Shown piece after piece: positions 17,121-26,149 of a stretch of DNA of 64,000 nucleotides. Source of the DNA: Saprospiraceae bacterium (GTDB taxonomy: Bacteria; Bacteroidota; Bacteroidia; Chitinophagales; Saprospiraceae); the NCBI GenBank assembly GCA_016787345.1, contig JAEUUU010000008.1:1-64000 (forward strand), written 5' to 3'. A program made the position numbers and the translations under genes. Positions within the stretch are counted from its first letter, which is position 1, and every line of letters starts with the position of its first letter. Below the pieces are notes generated by a model. It saw only the letters and a program-made list of their open reading frames with translations, was not told where the DNA came from and did not search any database.

Positions 17121-20100
17121 TACAACCGCCTGATTTTGATATTCTTGTACCACACCGGATCGCCGTGGTCCTGCAGGGCGATTTTGCCTTCCCGCGCGGT
17201 GCCGAAGGCTGCCCATTCGTGGAATTTGCTGGCGGCGATCATTTTGGGCCATTCGGGCGAGTTCTGATCGTACGTCACCAGTTTGCGGTTGTTGAGCCAG
17301 TGTTCGATTTTGCCGTTTTTGGATACAATACGCACGTGGTTCCATTCGCCGGCCGGGCGCACGGTTTCGTATTTGCAGGAGATCATGTCGTAGAGGTCGC
17401 CGGCGCGGTGTTTCGGGATGCGGGCGTCGGGATGGCAGGCATTGTCGAGCACCTGCATTTCAGGGCCGGTCATCCAGCCGTAGCCGTATTTGGCAGGGTC
17501 TTCGATGACGTTGTAGAAAATACCGGAGTTGCCGCAGGGACCGATGCGCCAGTCGAGTTCCAGTTCGAAGTCTTTGTACGATTCGTTGGTCAGGATGTCG
17601 CCACCTTCCTTCTGTTGCCATTCGCCTTCGCCGCGCGGTTTGGCGTCGAGGTGGATGGCATTGTCCTGAACGACCCAGGCGGCGCCGATGGTGGTTTTGC
17701 CGTAGTTGTGCCAGCCGTTGAGGCTTTGGCCGTCGAACAGGAGCGTCCAGCCCGCGGCTTTTTCCCGCTCGCTGAGCGTGTTGTCGGGCAGTGGCGCGGC
17801 CGGCGACGGAGCGGCGGATACGGCGCCGGGTTGTCCGGCCGGTATTTCGTTGAGGGTGTACCAGGCTTCGGTGGTCCAGATTTCGTGATTCAAGGCGCTG
17901 AGCGGCAGGTTGCGCAGGCGGATATGGACGACGTGCCCGGCTTTCAGGCCCGGGATTTCGAGGAATACTTTTTTGCCGTCGGCGGAGACGGTGGCTGATT
18001 TGACATCCAGCGTGGTTTCATCCAGTTTGGGGCCCCCGTAGTTGAATGTGGGTTGGTAGCGCCATTGTTTGACGAGATAATGCGACAGGTTCCACCCGTC
18101 GCCGTCGCGCAGCGGTTCGGTGAATTCGATCTCCATACCGTTGCTTTTAGCGCGTACGGCCAGCATTTCGAACACCGAGTTGCCGTTGTATTTCATACGT
18201 TGCAGGCCATACCAGAGTTTGCCCTCCTGGCCCCAGTTGCCCGGGTTGCCGATCATGCCCACGTACAGCGCGCCATCGGGGCCCCAGGCCAGGCGGTGCG
18301 TACCGCCTTCGAGGCCCTGGGTGAAACGAAATACGCAACCCTGCATGACGCCGTTGACCGTTTCGGTACTGACGCGTTGCAAACCTCCGTAACACACGTC
18401 GCCGAAAATGACCTGCCCCTGATAAGGGCCATCTTTCAGATACGACGGCTGGGTAGGCGAGTTGCCGATCTCGTCCTGTGGCAACCATACCACGGGTGGG
18501 GTGACGGGCATTTGGGCCACGGCGAGGCTGTCGACCGAGTAGGAATTGAAAAATGCGCCGGGCGTGACCAGCAGGAGTTTCGACGAGGGCAGCCAGTCGC
18601 CCTGATTGTCGGTGATAAAGATTTCGCCGTTGGCGCCCAAGCCCACACCGTCGGGCGTGCGCAAGCCACGGGCTACGAATTCGATACTGCCGTCCTGTCG
18701 ACTGATTTTGACGCATTTGCCGCGATCCAGAATTTGCGGGCGGGCGCTGGCGCCGCCGGGCAGGATGGCCGTGGCCAGTGCGGCGTAAAAATGACCGTCT
18801 TTATAAGCCAGGCCAAAGGCAAATTCGTGAAAATTGGCCGAAGCCAGCCAGCCTTTGGCGAAGCATTGGTATTCGTCGATGATGTCGTCGCCGTCGGTAT
18901 CGACCAGTTTGGTGAGTTCCTGTTTTTGCAGGACGAAGATGGTGTCGTCGACTACTTTCAGGCCCAAGGGTTCGGCGAGTCCCTTGGCGATGCGCTTGAC
19001 TTTGATCTTTTTCGGGTCGCCGCTGGATACGTTGCTAAGGATGTACACACCGCCCATGGCATCCCAGGTCGACACGACCAGGCGGCCGTCGCTGAGAAAA
19101 TCCATCCCGGCGACTTTGGGCAAAAACTCTTCGGGGCGGGCCTGCGAAAGGTCGTAAGCCGGGTGTACGTCTTTCAAGGGCACGCCGTCGCCCGGGATTG
19201 CCTGGCTACCTCCGCCGAGCACCATGGCTGCCGGGGCGCCGTCGCGCAGGTGGGCAAAATTCTGAATCGGAATGGCTTTTGTTTCCGGGCTGCCCGAGCG
19301 CGTCCATTGCAGCGAAAGGCCGCGACCGCCGCCAGCCTGGAAATATTCCACCCGAATGGGATGGTAGCCGGCGCGAAGGGCTACTTCCGCTTCCTTGGGC
19401 GTGGAGCCGTGCCAGCCGTCGTGGTTGATGAGCAATTGTCCATCGAGGAAGAGCCGCGAGCCGTCGTCGGAAGCAAGCGTGAGCAGGAGGTTGTCGTCTT
19501 TTTCGAGGTACAGGTAGCCTTCGGCTTGCAGGGCAAAGTTGTTTTTAAATTCACCAAAGCCGTCGTAGCTGGCTTCCACCTGGCCCATTGCGCCTTCGAG
19601 GGTCGGTTTGCCGGCAAAACTGATGTCGGCGAAGGTGTTGGGCGCTTTATCCAGCTGAAACAATTTTACCCGAAGCCCGGGCGTAAGATCCTGTTCTTTT
19701 ACCGCTTCCGGGCTCAGCCATTTGCTGGCGGGGATGTCGGAGAGGTTGGTGACCAGGCCGCCTTCGCCGTCGTCTTCGCCTTCATCGAGGGAGAGCACGT
19801 AGGCGATCATCGCTTTGGCATCGTCGGGCTGGAGGTCGGGGTGGGCGCTCATGGCGGCCACGCCCCATACGCCGGCGCCGCCTGCCATGACTTTCTGGGC
19901 AAGTTTTTCGATGTTTTCGGGGGTGTTTTTGTAGCGCTGGGCGATCTGGGCATAGCCGGGGCCCACGGTTTTGACCTCGGCGTTGTGGCAGGTGCGGCAG
20001 TCGCTTTTGGCCATCAGGCGTTCGCCGGGGCTGACGGTTTGTTCGCCCTCTTCCTCGTTTTTGCGCTCGGCATCGAAGGGATTGGGGACGCAGGGCACGC

Positions 20101-20833
20101 TGATAAACATCGTCGTAAGCGTTGTGGAAGCGTTGCGGCGCAGGGTCAGTTCGCCGTCGACAGCCACAGCGTGCAGGTTGTCGGCAATTTGGGGCAGGTT
20201 TTTGGAGTCGACGGTTTTCCAGGCGCCGTTGGTTTCGATCGATGAGGCGTCGGCGATGCTGGAAGCGTTGGCGCGCAGCACGACCTCGGCGCCATCGGGC
20301 GCGCCCGACATGACGAAAGTGCGCTGGAAGCCGCGCTGACCGTCGATATTGACCATTTCCGGCTGTTCATTGATCCGGATGCGCTGCCCGCTGGCCAATA
20401 CGAGATCGTACATAATTTCTGCATGGCCGCCTTTGGTGTAGCGGTGGCCGCGGTAGTCGGTACGCGGCGTTTCCTCGCCGGCGGAGGTCCGGACCACCCA
20501 GGGGCGTTTGTGCGTATTTTCAAACCAGGCTGGCCCTACGCTCATGGGCTGCGGTCCGTGGCGCATGTTGTACACCGCGCCTTCGAAAGCTGCACTTCCG
20601 CTCCAGGCCTTGTAGAGCGCGCAGGAGTCGGTGGAGTAGGCGACCCAAAGCTGGTCGTCGAGGGCGAAGGTGATCATGCGCGGCTGTTTGTCGAGCACGG
20701 AGCGGAACACCCAGGGGTCGTTGGGGCGCGCGGAAGTCGGGACGTCGGTGTTTTTACGGCCGCGGGAGGCGAAAAACCAAACAGCCAGCAACCCCAGGGC
20801 AAGAAGCAGAAAGAGGGTACGAGATTTGAGCAT
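17120..20833 (-). CDS. Multidomain secreted protein: cytochrome c, PA14, beta-propeller dehydrogenase-like, DUF1080
   Basis: 1237 aa. An N-terminal helix (LFLLLALGLLAVWFFA) serves as signal or anchor. At about residues 275-365 is a class I cytochrome c with heme site CRTCH and a distal Met in AAMSAHPDL. Residues about 395-540 form a PA14 domain (NHDGWHGS). Residues about 590-1010 resemble the sorbosone/glucose dehydrogenase-like propeller of membrane-bound dehydrogenases. Residues about 1045-1237 are DUF1080 (3-keto-disaccharide hydrolase-like; HNYGKTTIGAAW, GDLYDMI). The architecture suggests periplasmic oxidation and cleavage of a carbohydrate. Substrate unknown. Confidence 0.85.
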   Translation of the reverse strand: MLKSRTLFLLLALGLLAVWFFASRGRKNTDVPTSARPNDPWVFRSVLDKQPRMITFALDDQLWVAYSTDSCALYKAWSGSAAFEGAVYNMRHGPQPMSVGPAWFENTHKRPWVVRTSAGEETPRTDYRGHRYTKGGHAEIMYDLVLASGQRIRINEQPEMVNIDGQRGFQRTFVMSGAPDGAEVVLRANASSIADASSIETNGAWKTVDSKNLPQIADNLHAVAVDGELTLRRNASTTLTTMFISVPCVPNPFDAERKNEEEGEQTVSPGERLMAKSDCRTCHNAEVKTVGPGYAQIAQRYKNTPENIEKLAQKVMAGGAGVWGVAAMSAHPDLQPDDAKAMIAYVLSLDEGEDDGEGGLVTNLSDIPASKWLSPEAVKEQDLTPGLRVKLFQLDKAPNTFADISFAGKPTLEGAMGQVEASYDGFGEFKNNFALQAEGYLYLEKDDNLLLTLASDDGSRLFLDGQLLINHDGWHGSTPKEAEVALRAGYHPIRVEYFQAGGGRGLSLQWTRSGSPETKAIPIQNFAHLRDGAPAAMVLGGGSQAIPGDGVPLKDVHPAYDLSQARPEEFLPKVAGMDFLSDGRLVVSTWDAMGGVYILSNVSSGDPKKIKVKRIAKGLAEPLGLKVVDDTIFVLQKQELTKLVDTDGDDIIDEYQCFAKGWLASANFHEFAFGLAYKDGHFYAALATAILPGGASARPQILDRGKCVKISRQDGSIEFVARGLRTPDGVGLGANGEIFITDNQGDWLPSSKLLLVTPGAFFNSYSVDSLAVAQMPVTPPVVWLPQDEIGNSPTQPSYLKDGPYQGQVIFGDVCYGGLQRVSTETVNGVMQGCVFRFTQGLEGGTHRLAWGPDGALYVGMIGNPGNWGQEGKLWYGLQRMKYNGNSVFEMLAVRAKSNGMEIEFTEPLRDGDGWNLSHYLVKQWRYQPTFNYGGPKLDETTLDVKSATVSADGKKVFLEIPGLKAGHVVHIRLRNLPLSALNHEIWTTEAWYTLNEIPAGQPGAVSAAPSPAAPLPDNTLSEREKAAGWTLLFDGQSLNGWHNYGKTTIGAAWVVQDNAIHLDAKPRGEGEWQQKEGGDILTNESYKDFELELDWRIGPCGNSGIFYNVIEDPAKYGYGWMTGPEMQVLDNACHPDARIPKHRAGDLYDMISCKYETVRPAGEWNHVRIVSKNGKIEHWLNNRKLVTYDQNSPEWPKMIAASKFHEWAAFGTAREGKIALQDHGDPVWYKNIKIRRL

Positions 20834-21085
20834 CGGACAATAGAACGGGTAGAAAAATGACCAAAGGACGCCTGCGCAACGGGCGCCGGCGACAAAACAT
20901 TTATTGGCAAATCGGGGAACTTGAAGCGGGTGAATTTGGTCAGAGCAGCGGCGAAGTTAAATTTTGGGTGTTTTATGAAGGGGAAAATTTTTGGACAAAA
21001 ACACATATTTGCTTCATGGGGTCAAAAAACTGTTTGTTGCCAACGAATTGGGACATTTGCCCGTCTTTTGAAAAAAAACACTGGT

Positions 21086-21778
21086 ATGCGAACCCTGTTC
21101 TTTCTTCTCTCCGCGCTGCTTCTTTGGGCTTCGTGCCGCGATCGCCGCGAACCCTTACAGCCTGCCTCTGGCAATTTTATCCGTTTCAACGATATGCAAA
21201 TCGGACAAAGTTCGCGCTACGTCCTGTTTGAAGGGGAGGACTACCACGACCCCGATAATTTCGATTTCGTTTATCGGCCCGACACCCTGGTGCTGACCGT
21301 CGTCGGCGCCGATGCCAACGGTTTTTTGATCGAGGAAAAAATGACGCCCGGCTCTGCCTCGCGCCACGGCGCCGGTTACATCATCGATGCCGACAGTATT
21401 TACCGCTACTATTTTTCAGTAAACGACGATACGCTTTTCCAAAAGGCGCTTCCGGGCCCCGGCGCATACCTGAACCACCGTTTGGGCTACACAACGCTGG
21501 AGTTGCCGCTGGCCCAATTTACAGGGCCCGAGATCGAGATCATCGGCTGGAAACCCGACTATATGGACGGCAATTTTTACTGGTCGGCCATCGATCGGGA
21601 CTATCAGTTGTTCGGCGTTTTTTACCCCGACGTCAATGTGCTGTCCGACAACCGTTTCATGCCGCCCGACGGCCCGGGCGTCTGGTGCGCTTACACGGCG
21701 ACCAACGGTCTGATCAAGATTGCGACGTACAATTCCTGGACCCGCCAGGGCCAGGGCTGGGATTTGTTGCCGGATTGA
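21086..21778 (+). CDS. Lipoprotein, tandem paralogue 1
   Basis: 230 aa. The signal peptide ends in a lipobox around WASCRDRRE, so it is a likely outer-membrane or periplasmic lipoprotein. The body is beta-rich (FIRFNDMQIGQSSRYVLFEG) and ends QGWDLLPD. I do not recognise a named family. The next gene encodes a close paralogue with the same lipobox and near-identical blocks. The start at 21086 is fixed by the signal peptide. Confidence 0.75.
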   Translation: MRTLFFLLSALLLWASCRDRREPLQPASGNFIRFNDMQIGQSSRYVLFEGEDYHDPDNFDFVYRPDTLVLTVVGADANGFLIEEKMTPGSASRHGAGYIIDADSIYRYYFSVNDDTLFQKALPGPGAYLNHRLGYTTLELPLAQFTGPEIEIIGWKPDYMDGNFYWSAIDRDYQLFGVFYPDVNVLSDNRFMPPDGPGVWCAYTATNGLIKIATYNSWTRQGQGWDLLPD

Positions 21779-21886
21779 GCCGCCGCGGCCCGGTCGGAGC
21801 AGTCTTAAATTTTTCCTAAAAAACAGTTTTACCCAACCCGAAGCCCTTCTGGCGCCTGTCTGGGTTTGAAAAAAAAACTTTTGATC

Positions 21887-22579
21887 ATGAAACACCTTTT
21901 GTTTTTCAGTTTTAGCCTGTTCCTGCTCTTCTCCTGCCGCGACCGACGCGAATACCTGCTGCCCGATTCGGGCACGCATATCCGCTTCAACGACATGCAA
22001 ATCGGGCAAACTTCGCGCTACGTCCTGTTCAAGGGAGAGGCTTATTTCGAAGCCAACAATTTTAACTTTACCTACCTGCCCGACACCCTGGTGCTGGCCA
22101 TCATCGGGGCGGATGCCAACGGTTATCTGGTAGAGGAAAAACTCACGCCCGGCTCCGCATCGCTCCACGGCGCCAACCATGTTTACAACGCCGACAGCGT
22201 GTACCGGTACTACCTGACCATCGAAAACGACACAGTGCGCCAGAAAGCCGTGCCGGGTCAGAGTTTTTGGATTCCCAATCACCTGACCGACAATCCGTTC
22301 GTGCTGCCGCTGGCGCAATTCACTGCCCCGGAAGTCAATATCGTCGGCTGGAAAACGGATCATACCTACACAGAGTCGTACTGGACGGCTACCGATCCCG
22401 CTTATTCGCTGTTCGGTTATTTTTATGTCGATCTCAATATTCTGACCGACAACCGCGACATGGCGCTGGACGGCCCCGGCTCCTGGTATGCCTACTCCGC
22501 CGAAAACGGCATTGTCAAAACGGCTTCGTACAGCTGGTGGACGCAAGAGGGGCTCGGCTGGGATTTGCTGCCGGATTAA
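21887..22579 (+). CDS. Lipoprotein, tandem paralogue 2
   Basis: 230 aa, same length as the preceding lipoprotein. Shared blocks include SCRDRRE, RFNDMQIGQ, SRYVLF, DTLVL, GADANG, EIIGW/NIVGWK and GWDLLPD. The signal peptide begins at the ATG at 21887; an in-frame TTG 21 nt earlier is less likely. The duplication suggests dosage or divergence of specificity. Its stop overlaps the stop of the convergent nucleoside transporter gene in TTAA, so no terminator fits between them. Confidence 0.75.
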   Translation: MKHLLFFSFSLFLLFSCRDRREYLLPDSGTHIRFNDMQIGQTSRYVLFKGEAYFEANNFNFTYLPDTLVLAIIGADANGYLVEEKLTPGSASLHGANHVYNADSVYRYYLTIENDTVRQKAVPGQSFWIPNHLTDNPFVLPLAQFTAPEVNIVGWKTDHTYTESYWTATDPAYSLFGYFYVDLNILTDNRDMALDGPGSWYAYSAENGIVKTASYSWWTQEGLGWDLLPD

Positions 22580-23850
22580 GCCACCATCATACCGGCCAGG
22601 GTAGCCGACAGGTAGGAGGCCAGTGTGCCGGCGATCAGGGCGCGGAATCCGAGCCGGGCCAGGTCGGCGCGGCGCTCGGGTTCGAGGGCGCCGATGCCGC
22701 CGATCTGGATGCCTACGGAGCCGAAATTGGCGAAGCCGCAAAGGGCGAAACTGACAATAGCCAGCGCCTTGGGGCTCAGTGTGTCTTTGATTTGCGACAA
22801 CTCGACGTAGGCAACGAATTCGTTGGCCGCCAGTTTGAGGCCCATGAGCGAGCCCGCGGTGAGGATTTCATTGGAAGGCACGCCCATGGCCCAGGCAAAG
22901 CCGGCAAAAACCCAGCCCAGAATGGTTTGCAGGCTCAGGTCGGGGTTGCCGAACCAGCCGCCGATGCCGCCGAGCATGAAGTCGACCAATGCGATCAGCG
23001 CAAGGAAACCCACCAGCATGGCGAGCACGTTGAGGCCCACGCGGAGACCGTCGGAACAACCTGCCGAGATCGCGTCGACGATATTGGAGTGGGCTTTTTC
23101 GACTTTCAGTTTGACGGAGCCTTTGGTTTCGGGTTCGCCCGTTTCGGGGTGCATGATCTTGGCGATGGCCAGGGCCCCTGGCGCCGCCATGATACTGGCT
23201 GCTATCAGGTATTCGGCTTTTACCCCAAACATGATGTAAGTAGCCATTACTCCGCCGGCAATGCAGGCAAAAGAGCCCGTCATGGAAGCCATGAGCTCGG
23301 AGGTGGTCATGCCTTTCAGGTAGGGCCGGATCATAATCTGGGCTTCCACCTGACCCACAAAAGCACTGGAAATATTGCTCAAAGCCTCGGCGCCGCTTAC
23401 CCGCATGAAGTAGTTCATGGCCCGGGCCAGCACCTCCACAATTTTTTGCATCAGACCAATGTGGTAGAGAATATTGACCAGGCAGGCGACGAAAATGATC
23501 GTCGGGATAATTTTGAAAAAGAAGATAAAACCGCCGTAGCCCAGCGCTTGTCCGCCGTTGGCCGCTTCGGTGGTCCCGATGATTTTTTGAAATGCCGCAC
23601 TGTCGGCCAACACGCCGAATACGAATTGCGCGCCGGCATCGGAGAAACTGAGCACTTTGGTCACGGCATCGCCCAGCCATTTAAAAATGGCCTGCCCGAC
23701 CGATGTTTTCAGGATAAATACAGCCAGGAGAACCTGCAGCAACAAACCCATGCCCACGGTGCGGTAATTGATGGCTTTGCGGTTGTTCGATAAAAGGTAG
23801 GCCAGGCCGAGGATCAGGATAATGCCCAGGATTCCGATAAGTCGATCCAT
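22576..23850 (-). CDS. Concentrative nucleoside transporter (NupC/CNT family)
   Basis: 424 aa polytopic permease. CNT signatures are visible: GVPSNEILTAGSLMGLKLAANEFVAY, quoted only in part as SNEILTAGSLMG and NEFVAY, plus GFANFGSVGIQIGG near the end. These residues bind nucleoside and Na+/H+ in the family. It imports nucleosides across the inner membrane. The divergent neighbour is uridine kinase, which would phosphorylate the imported nucleosides. A word array begins 5 nt upstream of the start codon. Confidence 0.93.
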   Translation of the reverse strand: MDRLIGILGIILILGLAYLLSNNRKAINYRTVGMGLLLQVLLAVFILKTSVGQAIFKWLGDAVTKVLSFSDAGAQFVFGVLADSAAFQKIIGTTEAANGGQALGYGGFIFFFKIIPTIIFVACLVNILYHIGLMQKIVEVLARAMNYFMRVSGAEALSNISSAFVGQVEAQIMIRPYLKGMTTSELMASMTGSFACIAGGVMATYIMFGVKAEYLIAASIMAAPGALAIAKIMHPETGEPETKGSVKLKVEKAHSNIVDAISAGCSDGLRVGLNVLAMLVGFLALIALVDFMLGGIGGWFGNPDLSLQTILGWVFAGFAWAMGVPSNEILTAGSLMGLKLAANEFVAYVELSQIKDTLSPKALAIVSFALCGFANFGSVGIQIGGIGALEPERRADLARLGFRALIAGTLASYLSATLAGMMVA

Positions 23851-23855
23851 TTGTG

Positions 23856-23911
23856 TTAATGTGCTAATGTGCTAATGAGGGAATGTGCTAATGTGCTAAT
23901 GGGGTAATGTG
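23856..23911. repeat. Tandem AATGTGCT words upstream of the nucleoside transporter
   Basis: About six copies of TAATGTGC/AATGAGGG-type 8-9-bp words between the divergent nucleoside transporter and uridine kinase genes, beginning 5 bp from the transporter ATG. Direct repeats only. Confidence 0.7.
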
Positions 23912-24006
23912 GGGTGGCCGAAAAGTACGCGACCTGAGCGGATTGCAAAAATTTTTGCCCAAAACCCTACTTTCGCCCGGTCATTCAATGCACACCGGCC
24001 ATCCAT

Positions 24007-24032
24007 CGCATCCTCAAATCCTCGCATCCTCA
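24007..24032. repeat. GCATCCTC words just before uridine kinase
   Basis: Words of the form GCATCCTC and AAATCCTC in direct order, ending 5 bp before the udk ATG. The same word family occurs at 27480-27730 and 37715-37762. Confidence 0.65.
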
Positions 24033-24037
24033 ATTAA

Positions 24038-24673
24038 ATGCGTCCATACCTCATAGGCATAGCCGGCGGCAGCGGTTCCGGCAAAACGAGTTTTATCCGC
24101 GCTTTGCGCAGCGAATTCAATGAAGAGCAGTTGTGCGTCTTGTCGCAGGACGATTATTACCTGCCGCGCGACCAGCAGCACCGCGACCACAACGACGAGT
24201 TCAACTTCGACCTGCCCAAGTCTTTTCACAAAAAAGACTTTTACCACGACGTCAAAAAACTGCTGGAAGGCGATACGGTCACGCGGCTGGAATACACGTT
24301 CAACAACCCCGACGCACAGCCGAAAACCCTGGAATTCAAGTCGGCGCCGGTCATTATCCTGGAAGGTTTGTTCGTATTCCACTACAAAAAACTCCAGCCG
24401 CTGTTCGATCTCAAGGTATTCCTTTATGCGAAGGAAAACCTGAAGATCATCCGCCGGATTCACCGCGACCAGCGCGACCGCGGCTACCCGATCGACGATG
24501 TTTTGTACAAATACCAGTACCACGTTTTGCCCTCCTACGAGCGTTATATTTTGCCGTACAAAGACGAAGCGGATATTGTAATCAACAACAACCGCGACGA
24601 TTTTCGCGATTTTCAACGGGGGCTTTCCGTGTTGTCCGGCTTTATTCGCAGCAAACTGGAGGAAAATAAATGA
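24038..24673 (+). CDS. udk: Uridine kinase
   Basis: 211 aa. P-loop GGSGSGKTS at residues 10-18, then SQDDYYLPRDQQ and NFDLPKSF typical of uridine/cytidine kinases, and the lid region RIHRDQRDRGY. It phosphorylates uridine and cytidine in the pyrimidine salvage pathway. It is divergent from the CNT nucleoside transporter, which fits a salvage module. Confidence 0.93.
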   Translation: MRPYLIGIAGGSGSGKTSFIRALRSEFNEEQLCVLSQDDYYLPRDQQHRDHNDEFNFDLPKSFHKKDFYHDVKKLLEGDTVTRLEYTFNNPDAQPKTLEFKSAPVIILEGLFVFHYKKLQPLFDLKVFLYAKENLKIIRRIHRDQRDRGYPIDDVLYKYQYHVLPSYERYILPYKDEADIVINNNRDDFRDFQRGLSVLSGFIRSKLEENK

Positions 24674-24719
24674 GGCTGCCCGTCGGGAACTATTTACAGC
24701 GATCACAGTTTAGCCCGGC

Positions 24720-25907
24720 ATGAAACACCAAGGTTTGCCGCCCGACGCTCCGCTGTACTCCGCACCGTTTTTGTTGTTGTGTATTTCGCACGGTCTTTTT
24801 GCCGCCAGTTTCAACATGATGCTGCCCGAGTTGCCCGCCTACCTCGAATCGCTCGGCGGCGGCGAACACAAAGGGCTCATCATTGCTCTGTTTACCCTGA
24901 CGGCGGGGCTGTCCCGCCCTTTCAGCGGCAAACTGGCCGACACCATCGGCCGGATGCCGGTGATGTACATCGGCGTTTTCGCTTGTGTGATCTGCGGGCT
25001 TTTGTACCCGGCGCTCGCTTTTGTCAGCGGCTTTTTGTGGCTTCGCCTGTTCCATGGTTTTTCCACGGGTTTTAAACCCACGGGCACCTCGGCCTACGTG
25101 GCCGACATCGTGCCCGCGCAACGGCGCGGCGAAGCCATGGGCATCCTGGGCATTTGCCTGAGTCTCGGCGCCTCGGCTTCGCCGCCCCTGGGCAGCTGGC
25201 TGGTGCAGCAGTATTCGATCAATGCCATGTTTTATGCTTCCACCGTTCTGGCGGCGCTTTCGATGGTTATTTTGATGCGAATGCCCGAAACCTTGTCCGA
25301 AAAACAGCCTTTTTCCCCAAAGTTGCTGCGCATCGGCCGCAACGACGTGTTCGATCCGCTGGCCATTCCGGCCGGCATTGCCATGTTGTGTTGCTACTTC
25401 GGCTACGGCGTCATTCTGACGCTGGTGCCCGACCTCTGCGATGCCGTGGGCGTCGCCAACCGGGGCACCTTTTTTAGCATTGCCACTTTATCGAGCGTTG
25501 CGACGCGCTTTTTTGCCGGGCGGGTTTCCGACCGCCTGGGCCGGGTGCCGGTTTTGAAAGCATCGGCTATACTGATTGCCCTTGCGCTGGCCGCTTTTGC
25601 ACTGACGAACACCCCGGCCATGTTGTACCTCGCTTCGGCGCTGTTCGGACTGGGTATCGGTATCTTTTCACCGGCTATCACGGCCTGGACGGTCGATCTG
25701 GGCGATCCCGAGCGCCGCGGCCGCGCCCTGGCTACCATGTACATCGCCCTCGAAATTGCGATCGGTGGCGGCGCGGCAATAGCAGGCTGGTACTACGGCA
25801 ACCAAACCGACCACATGCCTGCCGTCTTTTGGCTGGCAGCGGGCATGAGCCTGACGGGTCTTGTGTATTTGTTGTTTTGGGAACGCCGGAAACGGGAGGT
25901 GGTTTAA
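24720..25907 (+). CDS. MFS transporter (drug/sugar efflux type)
   Basis: 395 aa, 12 predicted membrane helices. The MFS loop motif is GKLADTIGRMPVM between helices 2 and 3, repeated as GRVSDRLGRVPVL in the second half. Substrate cannot be told from sequence. It starts 46 nt after udk and may be read through from it. A large hairpin follows its stop. Confidence 0.85.
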   Translation: MKHQGLPPDAPLYSAPFLLLCISHGLFAASFNMMLPELPAYLESLGGGEHKGLIIALFTLTAGLSRPFSGKLADTIGRMPVMYIGVFACVICGLLYPALAFVSGFLWLRLFHGFSTGFKPTGTSAYVADIVPAQRRGEAMGILGICLSLGASASPPLGSWLVQQYSINAMFYASTVLAALSMVILMRMPETLSEKQPFSPKLLRIGRNDVFDPLAIPAGIAMLCCYFGYGVILTLVPDLCDAVGVANRGTFFSIATLSSVATRFFAGRVSDRLGRVPVLKASAILIALALAAFALTNTPAMLYLASALFGLGIGIFSPAITAWTVDLGDPERRGRALATMYIALEIAIGGGAAIAGWYYGNQTDHMPAVFWLAAGMSLTGLVYLLFWERRKREVV

Positions 25908-25975
25908 CGACAATGTCAACTTGCCGGAAATGTTGCGACTTATGGGCAGGTGCTATTTAAGCCGACAGGTTTTTT

Positions 25976-26101
25976 ATTAGACAGGTTTATATTAGACAGG
26001 ATTAACAGGATTTACAGGATTGTTTTGATTATGCGGCTTCGCCGCATGGTTTTGATCCTGTGAATCTTGTTAATCCTGTCTAATATAAACCTGTCCAATA
26101 A
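25976..26101. repeat. Long near-perfect hairpin of AGACAGGATTAACAGGATT words
   Basis: The left arm (25976-26037) and right arm (26041-26101) are complementary over about 60 bp with few mismatches, separated by TTC. The central stem is ATGCGGC/GCCGCAT. The words ATTAGACAGG and ATTAACAGGATTTACAGG repeat inside each arm. It sits between two convergent genes and could act as a bidirectional terminator. Confidence 0.85.
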
Positions 26102-26149
26102 AACCCCGGTCCGCATATCACACTAAACTTGTCGGCCGGCACGCGCAGT

